Positions 1 through 10,633 of a stretch of 64,000 bases of DNA are shown here, piece after piece. Positions within the stretch are counted from its first letter, which is position 1; each line of letters starts with the position of its first letter. The stretch comes from Macrothele yani (taxonomy: Eukaryota > Arthropoda > Arachnida > Araneae > Macrothelidae). Made by a program: the position numbers and the translations under genes. The notes under the pieces are model-generated. The model saw nothing but the letters and a program-made list of their open reading frames with translations. It was not told the origin of the DNA and did not search any database. The DNA lies in assembly GCA_039090855.1 (NCBI GenBank), contig CM077034.1, positions 12,847,970 to 12,911,969 of the forward strand, written 5' to 3'.

Positions 1-792
1 CGCAGCACAGCTAGTGAGGTAGCAAATCAGTTTATGGCTGCTACTGGCAAGCGGATCTCCCGAAAAACTGTCGCCAGACGTTTGCATGAAGGAGGACTAT
101 ACGCCCGCCGTCCTGTTGTGTGCATCCCATTGTCCAGACGTCACCGTACCGCCCGTTTGCAATGGTGCCATCAACATCGCAATTGGACTGATAACGACTG
201 GTCTGCTGTCCTCTTCTCAGATGAGAGTAGATACAGTCTATCGTCTGATTGTCGACGACAACTGATCTGGCGTGATAGTGGTACTGCATATTGTCCAGCA
301 AATATACAGGAAAGGGACCGATATCCGACATGTAGTGTCATGGTATGGGCTGGCATCGTGATCAATGGCCGTACGTCCCTCTATGTGCTTCCAACTGGGA
401 CTATGACTGGCCAACGATACATTAATGATGTTCTGCTACCTCATGTTCGCATGTTCCGTGATGCTGTCGGTGATAGATTCATTTTCATGGACGACAACGC
501 AACATGTCATCGAACAGTCGCTGTACAGGAGCGTCTTGAGAGCGGGGATATTCAACGCCTCGTACGGCCAGCACGTTCTCCAGATCTGAATCCCATTGAA
601 AATGTGTGGGATGCTTTGGGGAGGAGTCTTGCTGGTCGCCAATGCCCTCCAATAAACAAGGACACCCTCATCCGTGCACTGACAGAGGAATGGGATAAAT
701 TACCCCAACAGCTGCTTGATAATGTTGTGCAAAGCATGACACGACGTGTGGAATCTTGCATCGCCCTCCATGGTGGCCATATCCCGTATTGA
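1..792 (+). CDS. Tc1/mariner-family transposase, 5' end cut by window edge
   Basis: This would be a DDE transposase that cuts and pastes its own element at TA sites. The frame is open from base 1 and runs without a stop to 792, so the first in-frame ATG at 34 is probably internal. Counting from that Met, I see a second helix-turn-helix region with RISRKTVARRL (residues 7-17), the first catalytic Asp in LFSDES (D63), the second in FMDDNATCH (D154) and the Glu in SPDLNPIENVWD (E189). D154 and E189 are separated by 34 residues, the DD34E spacing of Tc1-type enzymes. The C-terminus HGGHIPY looks complete. The visible part has no stop or frameshift, so this may be a recent copy. The 3' terminal inverted repeat cannot be delimited because the left end lies outside the window. 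Confidence 0.9.
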   Translation, partial: RSTASEVANQFMAATGKRISRKTVARRLHEGGLYARRPVVCIPLSRRHRTARLQWCHQHRNWTDNDWSAVLFSDESRYSLSSDCRRQLIWRDSGTAYCPANIQERDRYPTCSVMVWAGIVINGRTSLYVLPTGTMTGQRYINDVLLPHVRMFRDAVGDRFIFMDDNATCHRTVAVQERLESGDIQRLVRPARSPDLNPIENVWDALGRSLAGRQCPPINKDTLIRALTEEWDKLPQQLLDNVVQSMTRRVESCIALHGGHIPY

Positions 793-1385
793 CATCTTAC
801 GCCGGAACGCCTGCGGACGGTAATTGCATTTTTTTCACGTTTACGTATTCTGCACAAAATGGCCTGTTTGTCCCTTGAACACGTTCCAAAGCCTTCTGGA
901 TTTCAGAGCACAATAAATTGTCTTTCTTGTAATGTCCTGGCATTCTGACATTATTTTATTTCACTTGGCATCCAACCACACTTACTTTTTTATGCGCTAT
1001 ATAGCCGTTTATGATCCGTCCTTAGCAATTGTCCAGCAGTGTAGTTCTTTCTGCCTGAACCACAGTACTCATACTTTTCAAAATAATCAAATCATCAAAC
1101 TGCAAGATACTTCCTACAAGTTAAAAAAATTACCCTTATTTGCATTTTCAGAGCATTCAGGTTCTCGGTGACCTCTGAGTGGATGTCCGAGTCTTGCAAG
1201 TATAGTTCGAGTCTTCAAATACGTTTTCCCAGAATCAGAAAATACTTTTCTCAGATTGTTTTAGTTCTCCTTTATATTTTGGTTTGTTTCTAATAAAGTA
1301 ATCTATCATATCACAGGTCGGGTTAGAAGACCATAACGCTATATTAGTCGGATAGAATGAATTCGTTGAACAGGTATTACTACTT
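793..1385. other. non-coding stretch, probable transposon 3' end plus AT-rich sequence
   Basis: The first 150 bases after the transposase stop are probably its 3' untranslated part, and AATAAA lies near 911. Beyond about 950 the sequence is AT-rich with no convincing coding or RNA signal. I see nothing else here. Confidence 0.4.
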
Positions 1386-3460
1386 TCTTCCTTTTGAATA
1401 AAACAATTCTGTTTAATATCATCGAAATGGGATCAAAGGTCAGGGTGCAGGAGCGGGATTTATTCCACAGCCATTATCCTCATAACTTGACTAAAAATGC
1501 TTCTAGTGCAACAAAACTTTAGTATGTTGTTCCGGAGTTATATTGAACCAATTCTGTTGAATATCACCGAAATGGGGTCAAAGGTCAGGGTGCAGGAGCG
1601 GGATTTATTCCACAGCCATTATCCTCATAACTTGACTAAAAATGCTTCTAGTGCAACAAAACTTTAGTATGTTGTTCCGGAGTTATATTGAACCAATTCT
1701 GTTGAATATCACCGAAATGGGGTCAAAGGTCAGGGTGCAGGAGCGGGATTTATTCCACAGCCATTATCCTCATAACTTGACTAAAAATGCTTCTATTGCG
1801 ACAAAACTTTAGTATGTTGTTCTGGAGGTATACTGAACGAATTCTGTTTAATATCATCGAAATGGGGTCAAAGGTCAGGGTGCAAGAGCGGGATTTATTC
1901 CACAGCCATTATCCTCATAACTTGACTAAAAATGCTTCTAGTGCAACAAAACTTTAGTATGTTGTTCCGGAGTTATATTGAACCAATTCTGTTGAATATC
2001 ACCGAAATGGGGTCAAAGGTCAGGGTGCAGGAACGGGATTTATTCCACAGCCATTATCCTCATAACTTGACTAAAAATGCTTCTATTGCGACAAAACTTT
2101 AGTATGTTGTTCTGGAGGTATACTGAACGAATTCTGTTTAATATCATCGAAATGGGGTCAAAGGTCAGGGTGCAGGAGCGGGATTTATTCCACAGCCATT
2201 ATCCTCATAACTTGACTAAAAATGCTTCTATTGCGACAAAACTTTAGTATGTTGTTCTGGAGGTATACTGAACGAATTCTGTTGAATATCACCGAAATGG
2301 GGTCAAAGGTCAGGGTGCAGTAGCGGGATTTATTCCACAGCCATTATCCTCATAACTTGACTAAAAATGCTTCTATTGCGACAAAACTTTAGTATGTTGT
2401 TCTGGAGGTATACTGAACGAATTCTGTTTAATATCATCGAAATGGGGTCAAAGGTCAAGGCACAGGAGCGAGATTTACTCCACAGCCATTATCCTCATAA
2501 CTTGACTAAAAATGCTTCTATTGCGACAAAACTTTAGTATGTTGTTCCGGAGATGTATACTGAACCAATTCTGTTTAATATCATCGAAATGGGGTCAAAG
2601 GTCAGGGTGCAGGAGCGGGATTTATTCCACAGCCATTATCCTCATAACTTGACTAAAAATGCTTCTAGTGCAACAAAACTTTAGTATGTTGTTCCGGAGT
2701 TATATTGAACCAATTCTGTTGAATATCACCGAAATGGGGTCAAAGGTCAGGGTGAAGGAGCGGGATTTATTCCACAGCCATTATCCTCATAACTTGACTA
2801 AAAATGCTTCTATTGCGACAAAACTTTAGTATGTTGTTCTGGAGGTATACTGAACGAATTCTGTTTAATATCATCGAAATGGGGTCAAAGGTCAGGGTGC
2901 AGGAGCGGGATTTATTCCACAGCCATTATCCTCATAACTTGACTAAAAATGCTTCTATTGCGACAAAACTTTAGTATGTTGTTCCGGAGATATACTGAAC
3001 GAATTCTGTTTAATATATCATCGAAATGGGGTCAAAGGTCAGGGTGCAGGAGCGGGATTTATTCCACAGCCATTATCCTCATTACTTGACTAAAAATGCT
3101 TCTAGTGCAACAAAACTTTAGTATGTTGTTCTGGAGATATACTGAACGAATTCTGTTTAATATATCATCGAAATAGGGTCAAAGGTCAGGGTGCAGGAGC
3201 GGGATTTATTCCACAGCCATTATCCTCATAACTTGACTAAAAATGCTTCTAGTGCAACAAAACTTTAGTATGTTGTTCTGGAGATATACTGAACGAATTC
3301 TGTTTAATATATCATCGAAATTAGGTCAAAGGTCAGGGTGCAGGAGCGGGATTAATTCCACAGCCATTATTCTCATAACCTGACTAAAAATGCTTCTATT
3401 GCGACAAAACTTTAGAATGTTGTTTCGGAGATATACTGAACTAATTCTGTTTAATGCAAT
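1386..3460 (+). repeat. satellite array, 14 tandem copies of a 145-147 bp unit
   Basis: The anchor CAGGGTGCAGGAGCGGG recurs at 1441, 1586, 1731, 1876, 2021, 2166, 2311, 2456, 2603, 2748, 2893, 3040, 3187 and 3334. Spacing is 145 bp in the first part and often 147 bp in the last. Copies fall into sub-types. One has GTGCAAC with CCGGAGTTATATTGAACC. A second has TTGCGAC with CTGGAGGTATACTGAACG. A later group has an extra AT in TTTAATATATCATC. Identity between units is very high, so the array is young or being homogenised. No unit codes for protein. Confidence 0.95.
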
Positions 3461-4416
3461 TCTTTGTAAAAAAAAATTTCATAATCTACAACGCAACAAA
3501 GGAATCTCGTGTTTTAAAACCTACAACTCAACAAATTTTCTGCGGGCATGTGAAAACGCAGTAAACCTGTGGGGTGGGGGGACAATACCAAAAATATAAA
3601 ATATAAAGAATTTCTGGTCCGATCGACAGATTATCGGCGTTTACAAAAACAACTCAACAAATTCTCTGCGGGAAAGTGCTAACCCAGGAAACCTATCGGG
3701 TGTGTGTGTGTGTGTGGGGGGGGGTTATTGCGGAAAACACAAGATATTAAGATTTCTGGTCCGGTCGGGACGCTTATAGCGTTCACATACTACAACTGAA
3801 CGAAACTTCTGCGGGCATCCGCTACCGTAGGAAACCATCTTTGGGAGCGAAGGTTAACGCCAAAAATGTTGAATATAAAATAATTTGTAGAGTTGCAATT
3901 TCTTAACGCGGAAAATTTCCCGATCGGACCAGAAATTCTATATATTTTATATTTTCGCCCCCCCCCCCCATCCGGTTTCCTGTTTCAGCACAGGCCTGTA
4001 GAGAATTATTTGTTGAGTTCTATTTTTAAACGCCGAAAATCTTCCATTGCATCCGAAATTCCCCCACATTTTTTATGCTTTTTGTATTAAGACCCCCCCC
4101 CCTTCCCACCAAACAAGTTTCCCGCGTTTGCACATGCCATCAAAGAATTGCGGAGCGTTTATAAACCCTGAAATTCTTTTGTTAAGTTGTGTATTATAAA
4201 CATTTTTTTATCAAGAATTATGTTAAATATCGCAATTAACAAAATACGAAATTACGGAAACTTTATGTGACTCAGATAACCAACCTCTGGAGATGTGGCC
4301 ACAGAGCGGTCAAAAAGGCAATTTTCATACGGTTCCTTAAAATGCTTGTGGCCAGTTCTCCAGTGGCCACTTCTCCAGGTACTAGTTCTCCGGGTGCCAG
4401 TTCCCCGCTTTGTCGA
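3461..4416. repeat. degenerate dispersed repeat with opposed halves
   Basis: Two or three decayed ~120 bp units with the core CAACTCAACAAATT and TTTCTGGTCCG run forward from 3470 to 3860. Related units in the reverse sense (GACCAGAAATTC, then TTTGTTGAG) run from about 3890 to 4200, so the block is an imperfect palindrome. Poly-C and poly-G runs sit at equivalent places (3713-3724, 3960-3969). From about 4340 the sequence becomes a degenerate 12-13 bp repeat of the type GTGGCCAGTTCTCC. The same family recurs near 7583-8300 and, inverted, near 22030-22345. Confidence 0.7.
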
Positions 4417-5155
4417 GCCGCGGATGGCTTAGTGGTTAGTGTTTCAGACTATCGATGCTGGGTCCCCAGGTTCTAGCCTGGGCTGATCTTTCAGAGATGG
4501 TGTGATTTACTAACAATCGCTGAATATCCGCCGTGCATCGGACGAGCACGTAAAGTGACGGCCCCCAGGCTGGACCCACTGGTTAAATGGATATCCTTTC
4601 CTATGTCCTCCCTGAAATTCTCTCACCCATCTAAGTGCAATATCGTACTTGTACGGTGGCGCCATCTACTGTACTCTAATCTCACTACAAACTGTTATGT
4701 CAAAAGTCGCTAGACTTGCTCTCATTCTTTCCGTTTCTGTGTCCTGCCCAAAAGGTGATCTCGCTGTAGGTGGCTGGGACCTAAACTCTACTCACTGTGG
4801 ACGGAAGTCATACAAGAAGACGGTGGCGCCATCTACTGTACTCTAATCTCACTACAAACTGTTCTGTCAAAGTCGCTAGACTTGCTCTCATTCCTTCCGT
4901 TTCTGTGTCCTGCCCAAAAAGCGATCTTGCTGTAGGTGGCTGGGACCTAAACTCTACTCACTGTGGACGGAAGTCCTACAAGAAGACGTTGGCGCCATCT
5001 ACTGTACTCTAATCTCACTACAAACTGTTCTGTCAAAAGTCGCTAGACTTGCTCTCATTCCTTCCGTTTCTGTGTCCTGCCCAAAAGGCGATCTCGCTGT
5101 AGGTGGCTGGGACCTAAACTCTAATCCCTGTGGACGGAAGTCCTACATGAAAATG
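4417..5155 (+). mobile_element. tRNA-derived SINE-like element with triplicated 166 bp body
   Basis: The head (4417-4490) looks like a tRNA: an A-box-like TGGCTTAGTGG at 4425 and a B-box-like GGTTCTAGCC at 4469, spaced as in a pol III promoter. After about 165 bp of unrelated sequence come three near-identical tandem units starting at 4655, 4822 and 4988, each beginning with GGCGCCATCTACTGTACTC. The third is slightly truncated. No poly-A tail or clear target duplication is seen. It may be an old SINE whose body was duplicated in place, like the larger arrays further on. Confidence 0.6.
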
Positions 5156-5423
5156 ACAAATTCTCCTCAGGCGTTATAAGCGGCGTTATTATTCCCCGCT
5201 TTGTCTTTGGCCAGAAAATCATGGAAATGTCTAAATTTCTCATTGAAAATGAAATATTAAAACAAAAATTGTTTTGTGAACAATAGTTGCTCAAGTAGTA
5301 GGAAATATAACCACACGATATATGTTTATTCAGAATAATTTTACGGCACTGAAATTGCGATGTGGCCAGTTCTCCGTACCCGGATAGCGTTATATGATAG
5401 AGCGGAGGAAGCGTTCTGTTTAA

Positions 5424-6949
5424 CCCCTTAACCGGCTGGAACGAATTAACTCGGGGTTAGCAAAATGAGCTGGTATCAGCTTGAATGAATGAATTCGCTG
5501 TCTAAGAAGTGGACCGAACGAGGCGGCTGAAACGAGTGATCTTACCCATCAGAGAGCGTTGAATGTTTGAATCATTCTACCCAATGGCATTATGTCCACT
5601 CCAGGGAAAGTAGACGTTCCCCATCGGGACTTCAGTCATGAAGCAGGGAATAAGGTACTAGAACAGAGAGAGAGGGGGATAGAGAGAGGAAGAGAGAAAG
5701 TGTCAGAAAGACGGGAGAGAGAGACAGAGAGAGAGAAAGAGAGTGACAGACAGACAGAGAGAGAGAGAGAGAGGGTCAGAGAAAGGTAGAGTGAGAGACA
5801 GAGAGAGGAGAAAGAGACAGAGAGAGGGGAGAGAGACAGGGAGAGAGAGAGGGGGAGAGAGAGGAAGAGAGAAAGTGTCAGAAAGACGGGAGAGAGACAG
5901 AGAGAGGGAAAGAGAGTGACAGACAGACACAGAGAGAGAGAGGGTCAGAGAAAGGTAGAGTGAGAGACAGAGAGAGGGGAGAGAGACAGAGAGAGGGGAG
6001 AGAGACAGGGAGAGAGGGGGGAGAGAGGAAGAGAGAAAGTGTCAGAAAGACGGGAGAGAGACAGAGAGAGGGAAAGAGAGTGACAGACAGACACAGAGAG
6101 AGAGAGAGGGTCAGAGAAAGGTGGAGTGAGAGACAGAGAGAGAGGGAGAGAGACAGGGAGAGAGAGAGAGAGAGAGGGGGGAAAGAGAAAGTGTCAGAAA
6201 GACGGGAGAGAGAGACAGAGAGAGGGAAAGAGAGTGACAGACAGACACAGAGAGAGAGAGGGTCAGAGAAAGGTAGAGTGAGAGACAGAGAGAGGGGAGA
6301 GAGACAGAGAGAGGGGAGAGAGACAGGGAGAGAGGGGAAGAGAGGAAGAGAGAAAGTGTCAGAAAGACGGGAGAGAGACAGAGAGAGGGAAAGAGAGTGA
6401 CAGACAGACACAGAGAGAGAGAGAGGGTCAGAGAAAGGTGGAGTGAGAGACAGAGAGAGGGGAGAGAGACAGGGAGAGAGAGAGAGAGAGGGGGAGAGGA
6501 AAAGAGAAAGTGTCAGAAAGACGGGAGAGAGACAGAGAGAGGGAAAGAGAGTGACAGACAGACACAGAGACAGAGAGTCAGAGAAAGGTAGAGTGAGAGA
6601 CAGAGAGAGGGAGATAGACAGGGAGAGAGAGAGAGAGAGAGAGAGAGAGGAAGAGAGAAAGTGTCAGAAAGACGGGAGAGAGACAGAGAGAGGGAAAGAG
6701 AGTGACAGACAGACACAGAGAGAGAGAGGGTCAGAGAAAGGTAGAGTGAGAGACAGAGAGAGAGGGAGAGAGACAGAGAGAGGGGAGAGAGACAGGGAGA
6801 GAGAGAGAGAGAGAGAGGAAGAGAGGAAGAGAGAAAGTGTCAGAAAGACGGGAGAGAGACAGAGAGAGGGAAAGAGAGTGACAGACAGACACAGCGAGAG
6901 AGAGGGTCAGAGAAAGGTAGAGTGAGAGACAGAGAGAGGGGAGAGAGAC

Positions 6950-7000
<51 letters not shown>

Positions 7001-7126
7001 GAGAGAAAGTGTCAGAAAGACGGGAGAGAGACAGAGAGAGGGAAAGAGAGTGACAGACAGACACAGAGAGAGAGAGAGGGTCAGAGAAAGGTAGAGTGAG
7101 AGACAGAGAGAGGGGCGAGAGACAGG

Positions 7127-7158
<32 letters not shown>

Positions 7159-7578
7159 AGTGAGGAAGAGAGAAAGTGTCAGAAAGACGGGAGAGAGACA
7201 GAGAGAGGGAAAGAGAGTGACAGACAGACACAGAGAGAGAGAGAGGGTCAGAGAAAGGTAGAGTGAGAGACAGAGAGAGGGGAGAGAGACAGAGAGAAAG
7301 AGTGAGAGACAGAGGGAGATAGGAAGAGACAGAGATATAAAGAGAAACAGAAAGAGAGAGACGAAGAGATGCAGAGACAGGGAGAAAAAGACGGAGAGAC
7401 AGGGAGAGAGAATTTACGACCAGTGGCAGGTTTGTGGTTGGTACTTCTCAGATGAAAAGATGAAAGGAATCGTTTTGTCAGCTTTCGTAAATCCAGACCT
7501 CTATGAGAACATATAGGTTTGGAAAGCGCAGAAAAGTGTGGGCAGCATTTGGTCCAGATACATCTGCCGCTTAAAGGG
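5424..7578. mobile_element. non-autonomous piggyBac-like element with TTAA target duplication
   Basis: TTAA occurs at 5420-5423 and again at 7579-7582. Just inside are imperfect inverted ends, CCCCTTAACCGGCTGG on the left and, reverse-complemented, CCCTTTAAGCGGCAGA on the right (12 of 16 match). The flanks join into a known repeat: GAAGCGTTCTG before and TGTTGTCCATTGC after are contiguous, apart from a short ATTAG, in the 189 bp repeats at 21121-21720. Those copies therefore act as empty sites. No transposase is present. The interior is about 230 bp of unique sequence, a long GA-rich minisatellite and about 160 bp of unique sequence. The TTAA rule and C-rich ends are known piggyBac features; the family assignment is inference. 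Confidence 0.7.
5660..7420 (+). repeat. GA-rich minisatellite with ~165 bp higher-order period
   Basis: This is almost pure purine on the + strand. It is not simple (GA)n, because the motif GTGTCAGAAAGACGGG recurs at 5700, 5875, 6039, 6191, 6356, 6510, 6661, 6837, 7009 and 7176. The spacings (151-176 bp) differ by the length of the (GA)n stretches between motifs. Each unit also carries GAGTGACAGACAGACA and GGGTCAGAGAAAGGT. Long open frames on both strands are products of the low-complexity sequence and are not genes. Confidence 0.95.
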
Positions 7579-7582
7579 TTAA

Positions 7583-8589
7583 TGTTGTCCATTGCTTATT
7601 TGAAATTAAGATATCTTCTCATGAAATTAAGAAATACCTCATATTGATGCACGTAAAAAGGTCCAGAAATGCTTTATATTTTTAGCATTACCTCCCCCCC
7701 CCCAACCCCTGGACAGCTTCCTTAGGTTTGCACATGACTGCAGACAATTTGTTGAGTGGTAGTGTTTGCAAACGCTGAGAATCTCCCATTTGTGATATAA
7801 ATGCTTTATGTTTTATGTATTAGGTCTTAAGCCTCCCCCCCCCCCCAGGTTTCCTGTGTTAGCAGGTGCCCGCAGATATTTTGTAGAATTGTAATTCGCA
7901 AACGCTGAAAATTTCTGTATCTGACCAGAAATTCTTTACATTTTATATTTTTAGTATTGAACCTATCCACCCCGGACCGGTTCCCTTCGTTTGCACATGC
8001 CCGCAGAGAATTTGCTAAGCTGTAGATTTTAAACTGTAAAATTCTTTCCTTGCGTTGTAGATTATAATTTTTTTTAAAAAAAGAATTAATATTAAATTTC
8101 GCCATTAAGAAAATACCAAATTTCGGAAACTGTATTAGACTCAGATAACCGACCTCTATCGACGTGGGTACGAAGCGGTCAAAGACGCAATTTTTATACG
8201 ACCCCTTAAAAATTTTGTGGCCAGTTTTCCGCGTGCCACTTTTCCGAGTGGCCTGTTCTCCGGTGGCCAGTTTTCCAACACCCGAACTTCTTCCGCCATT
8301 TTGGAAACAAACTACAATGAATGATAATGTTATACAGTTGCACGCAGGAAGTATTTTTAGTAGTGTTGTACATTGCTTAAATGGAATTATGATATTTTTT
8401 CATATAATTAACAAATACTTTACGCAAGGAAAAAGCATGTGTTCTTTCGATCAATGAACATCTTCCGCCATTTTAGGAACAATTAACAAACTACAATGAC
8501 CTTATAATGTTAGATAACGTTATATAGTTGCACGCAGGAAGTGTTCTAATTAGTGTTGTATCACAGCGTCCACGTTGAAAATATACCGG
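7583..8589. repeat. copies of dispersed repeat family flanking the piggyBac-like insertion
   Basis: TGTTGTCCATTGCTTATTTG at 7583 continues the repeat interrupted by the TTAA-flanked element. From 7680 to 8100 there are decayed units in reverse sense (CCAGAAATTC, TTTGTTGAGT) with poly-C runs. At 8125-8290 sequence similar to 4256-4400 reappears, including GTGGCCAGTTTTCC. At 8285-8589 two degenerate copies of the 189 bp unit follow (TTCCGCCATTTT, GCAGGAAGT, GTGTTGTA). No gene is seen. Confidence 0.65.
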
Positions 8590-9051
8590 CAAAATCAAGG
8601 AAGAAATCCGACATCCAGGAGTGAGTGACTGCAAAACAGATTCCGTGGGATTTGGACTACGAAGCATATCGCATCGACAGCATTGCTCAAATACATTGGA
8701 CATAAAATTCTTCGCTTGTCTCCATATCACAGCGAGTTGAATCCAATCGAGCATGTATGGAGTCAGGTCAAAGGATTTGTGGTAACTGAAAATCGCACGT
8801 TCAAAGCTGCAGAAGTTGAAAATCTGACTTATGAAGGGATTATTCGAGTGACGGCTTTACATTGGAGTAATTGTGTCAATCACGTAATCAAAGAGGAGGA
8901 TAAGATGTGGACTTTAGACGAGATGGCAGACAGCCGTATTGAACGCCTTGAATTGACTGTTGGAGAATCCGACACTACAGTTTCTTCAGATAATGACGTT
9001 GATAGGATTGAACCTTTGCCTTCTTCCGAGGAGCCGGTGGGGAAGGTATGA
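8590..9051 (+). pseudogene. IS630/Tc1-like DDE transposase fragment, C-terminal end
   Basis: The longest open part (8683-9051) begins near the catalytic core with LRLSPYHSELNPIEHVWSQVK, in which the final Glu of the DDE triad is present. It continues with a helical tail containing IKEEDKMWTLDEM, which I associate with an arthropod DDE_3-type family. Upstream, 8610-8690 encodes related sequence in another frame, so at least one frameshift exists and the N-terminal two thirds are missing. A matching N-terminal fragment of what may be the same family lies at 49641-49892. A Tc1 element begins 58 bp downstream. Confidence 0.7.
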
Positions 9052-9108
9052 GTACAGTTAGCGTGAATGAATTATGCTTCAAAAATTCAATATCAAGAAG
9101 AGGAAATA

Positions 9109-10531
9109 CACTGACGGAAAAAAAATCCCAACACCAAGAAGGGGTTGTGTTAGATAAACGACAGTTGGTAGGCAGTGAGAGTACATCTGTAAGATGACGT
9201 CTATGCAAATTTCGCGCTCGGCGCATACGTGTGGCGCTAGTAGCGCCTCAGGAACATGCAAAGCAGGTTTGCTGTAAATACGCGCTGTAACGTTCGTGAG
9301 CGTTAGTTATCGTTGAGATTCGACGTAGTGTGTTGATGTTAGTCAAGAATGCCTTTAAGAAGACGAAGAAACCATTATCAACAGCTCGCGGAGTTTGAAC
9401 GAGGTCGTGTAATAGGGCTACGAGAAGGTGGGTTTTCTTTCCGCAATATTGCCGAACGACTTGGCAGGAATGTAGCCACTGTGCATGATTGTTGGCAGCG
9501 GTGGTCAAGGGAAGGTACTGCCTCAAGAAGACCGGGTTCCGGCCGGCCACGTGGTACTACTGAGATGGAAGACCGCCGTGTACGGCGTATGGCCGTGGCG
9601 CATCGTACTGCGTCTGCGGCAGCAGTTCGAGCTGCAGTTGCCACCACAGTGACACAACGAACTGTTACAAATCGGTTACTTGAAGGACAGCTCCGAGCCA
9701 GAAGCCTTATAGCGTGCATTCCACTTACTCCAAACCACTGCCGTTTGCGACGTCAATGGTGTCAAGCTAGTGCTCATTGGAGGACGGAGTGGAGATCTGT
9801 TGTGTTTTCTGATGAAAGCCGGTTCTGCCTGGGTGCCAGTGATGGCCGTGTGTTGGTTAGAAGGAGGCCAGGTGAGCGCCTGCAACCAACCTGTCTGCGG
9901 CCGAGACACACTGGACCTTCACCTGGAGTTATGGTCTAGGGAGCAATTTCCTATGACAGCAGGAGCACTCTCGTGGTTATCCCACGCACCCTGACGGCAC
10001 AGTTGTACGTCGGTCTGGTGATTCAACCTGTTGTGCTGCCATTCATGAACAGCATTCCAGGGGGTGTTTTCCAACAGGATAACGCTCGCCCGCATACCGC
10101 TGTTGTAACCCAACATGCTCTACAGAGTGTCGACATGTTGCCGTGGCGAGCTAGATCACCAGATCTTTCACCTATCGAGCACGTATGTGACATCATTGGA
10201 CGACAACTCCAGCGTCACCCAACCAGCATTAACCGTCCCTGTATTGATCGACCAAGTGCAACAGGCATGGAACTCCATCCCACAAACTGACATCCAGCAC
10301 CTGTACGACACAATGCATGAACGTTTGCGTGCTTGCATTCAACATTCTGGCGGTAACACCGGTTATTAATGTACCAGCATTTCACATTTAAAATGGCTCT
10401 TCTCGCGCTTACATTACGCTCTGATCTTGAAACCTTAATCGATTAAATATGTTACCTATACAAATGTATTGCCGCCATTTCATTCCTCTACAACTATTTT
10501 TTCGTGGTGTTGGGATTTCTTTCCGTCAGTG
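9109..10531 (+). mobile_element. Tc1-like element A, complete copy with TA duplication
   Basis: TA at 9107-9108 and 10532-10533 flanks a 1,423 bp element. The left end reads CACTGACGGAAAAAAAATCC and the right end, reverse-complemented, CACTGACGGAAAGAAATCCC. Similarity continues through CCAACACCA, giving inverted repeats of about 30 bp. One transposase gene, now broken, fills most of the interior. A second copy of the same family starts at 63206. Confidence 0.93.
9349..10369 (+). pseudogene. Tc1-type transposase, inactivated by one stop and one frameshift
   Basis: The start MPLRRRRNHYQQLAEFERGR lies 240 bp inside the element. An N-terminal paired helix-turn-helix domain occupies roughly residues 10-115, followed by FSDESRF (first catalytic Asp), QQDNARPH (second Asp) and SPDLSPIEHV (final Glu). 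Damage is limited. A Trp codon in the MVWG motif is TAG at about 9937. The Trp after EHV is Cys. A 2 bp loss near 10219 (RHPQ region) shifts the frame, and the last part is read in the next frame to GGNTGY. The fairly even, light damage suggests a recently dead copy. The copy at 63448 lacks the stop as far as the window shows. Confidence 0.92.
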
Positions 10532-10633
10532 TATGTATATGAAAACGTAGGTCTTTTTAATGTTACGCTCATTTTTCAAACTTTGATTACCAGCAGTACA
10601 ACGAATAGTTAAAAAAAATTACTCAGACTACAC

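Noticed and set aside
5592..7592. Long open frames on both strands rich in Arg/Glu or Ser/Leu
   Set aside because: They are translations of GA-rich minisatellite DNA; the same peptide recurs in every unit and on both strands, so no gene is implied.
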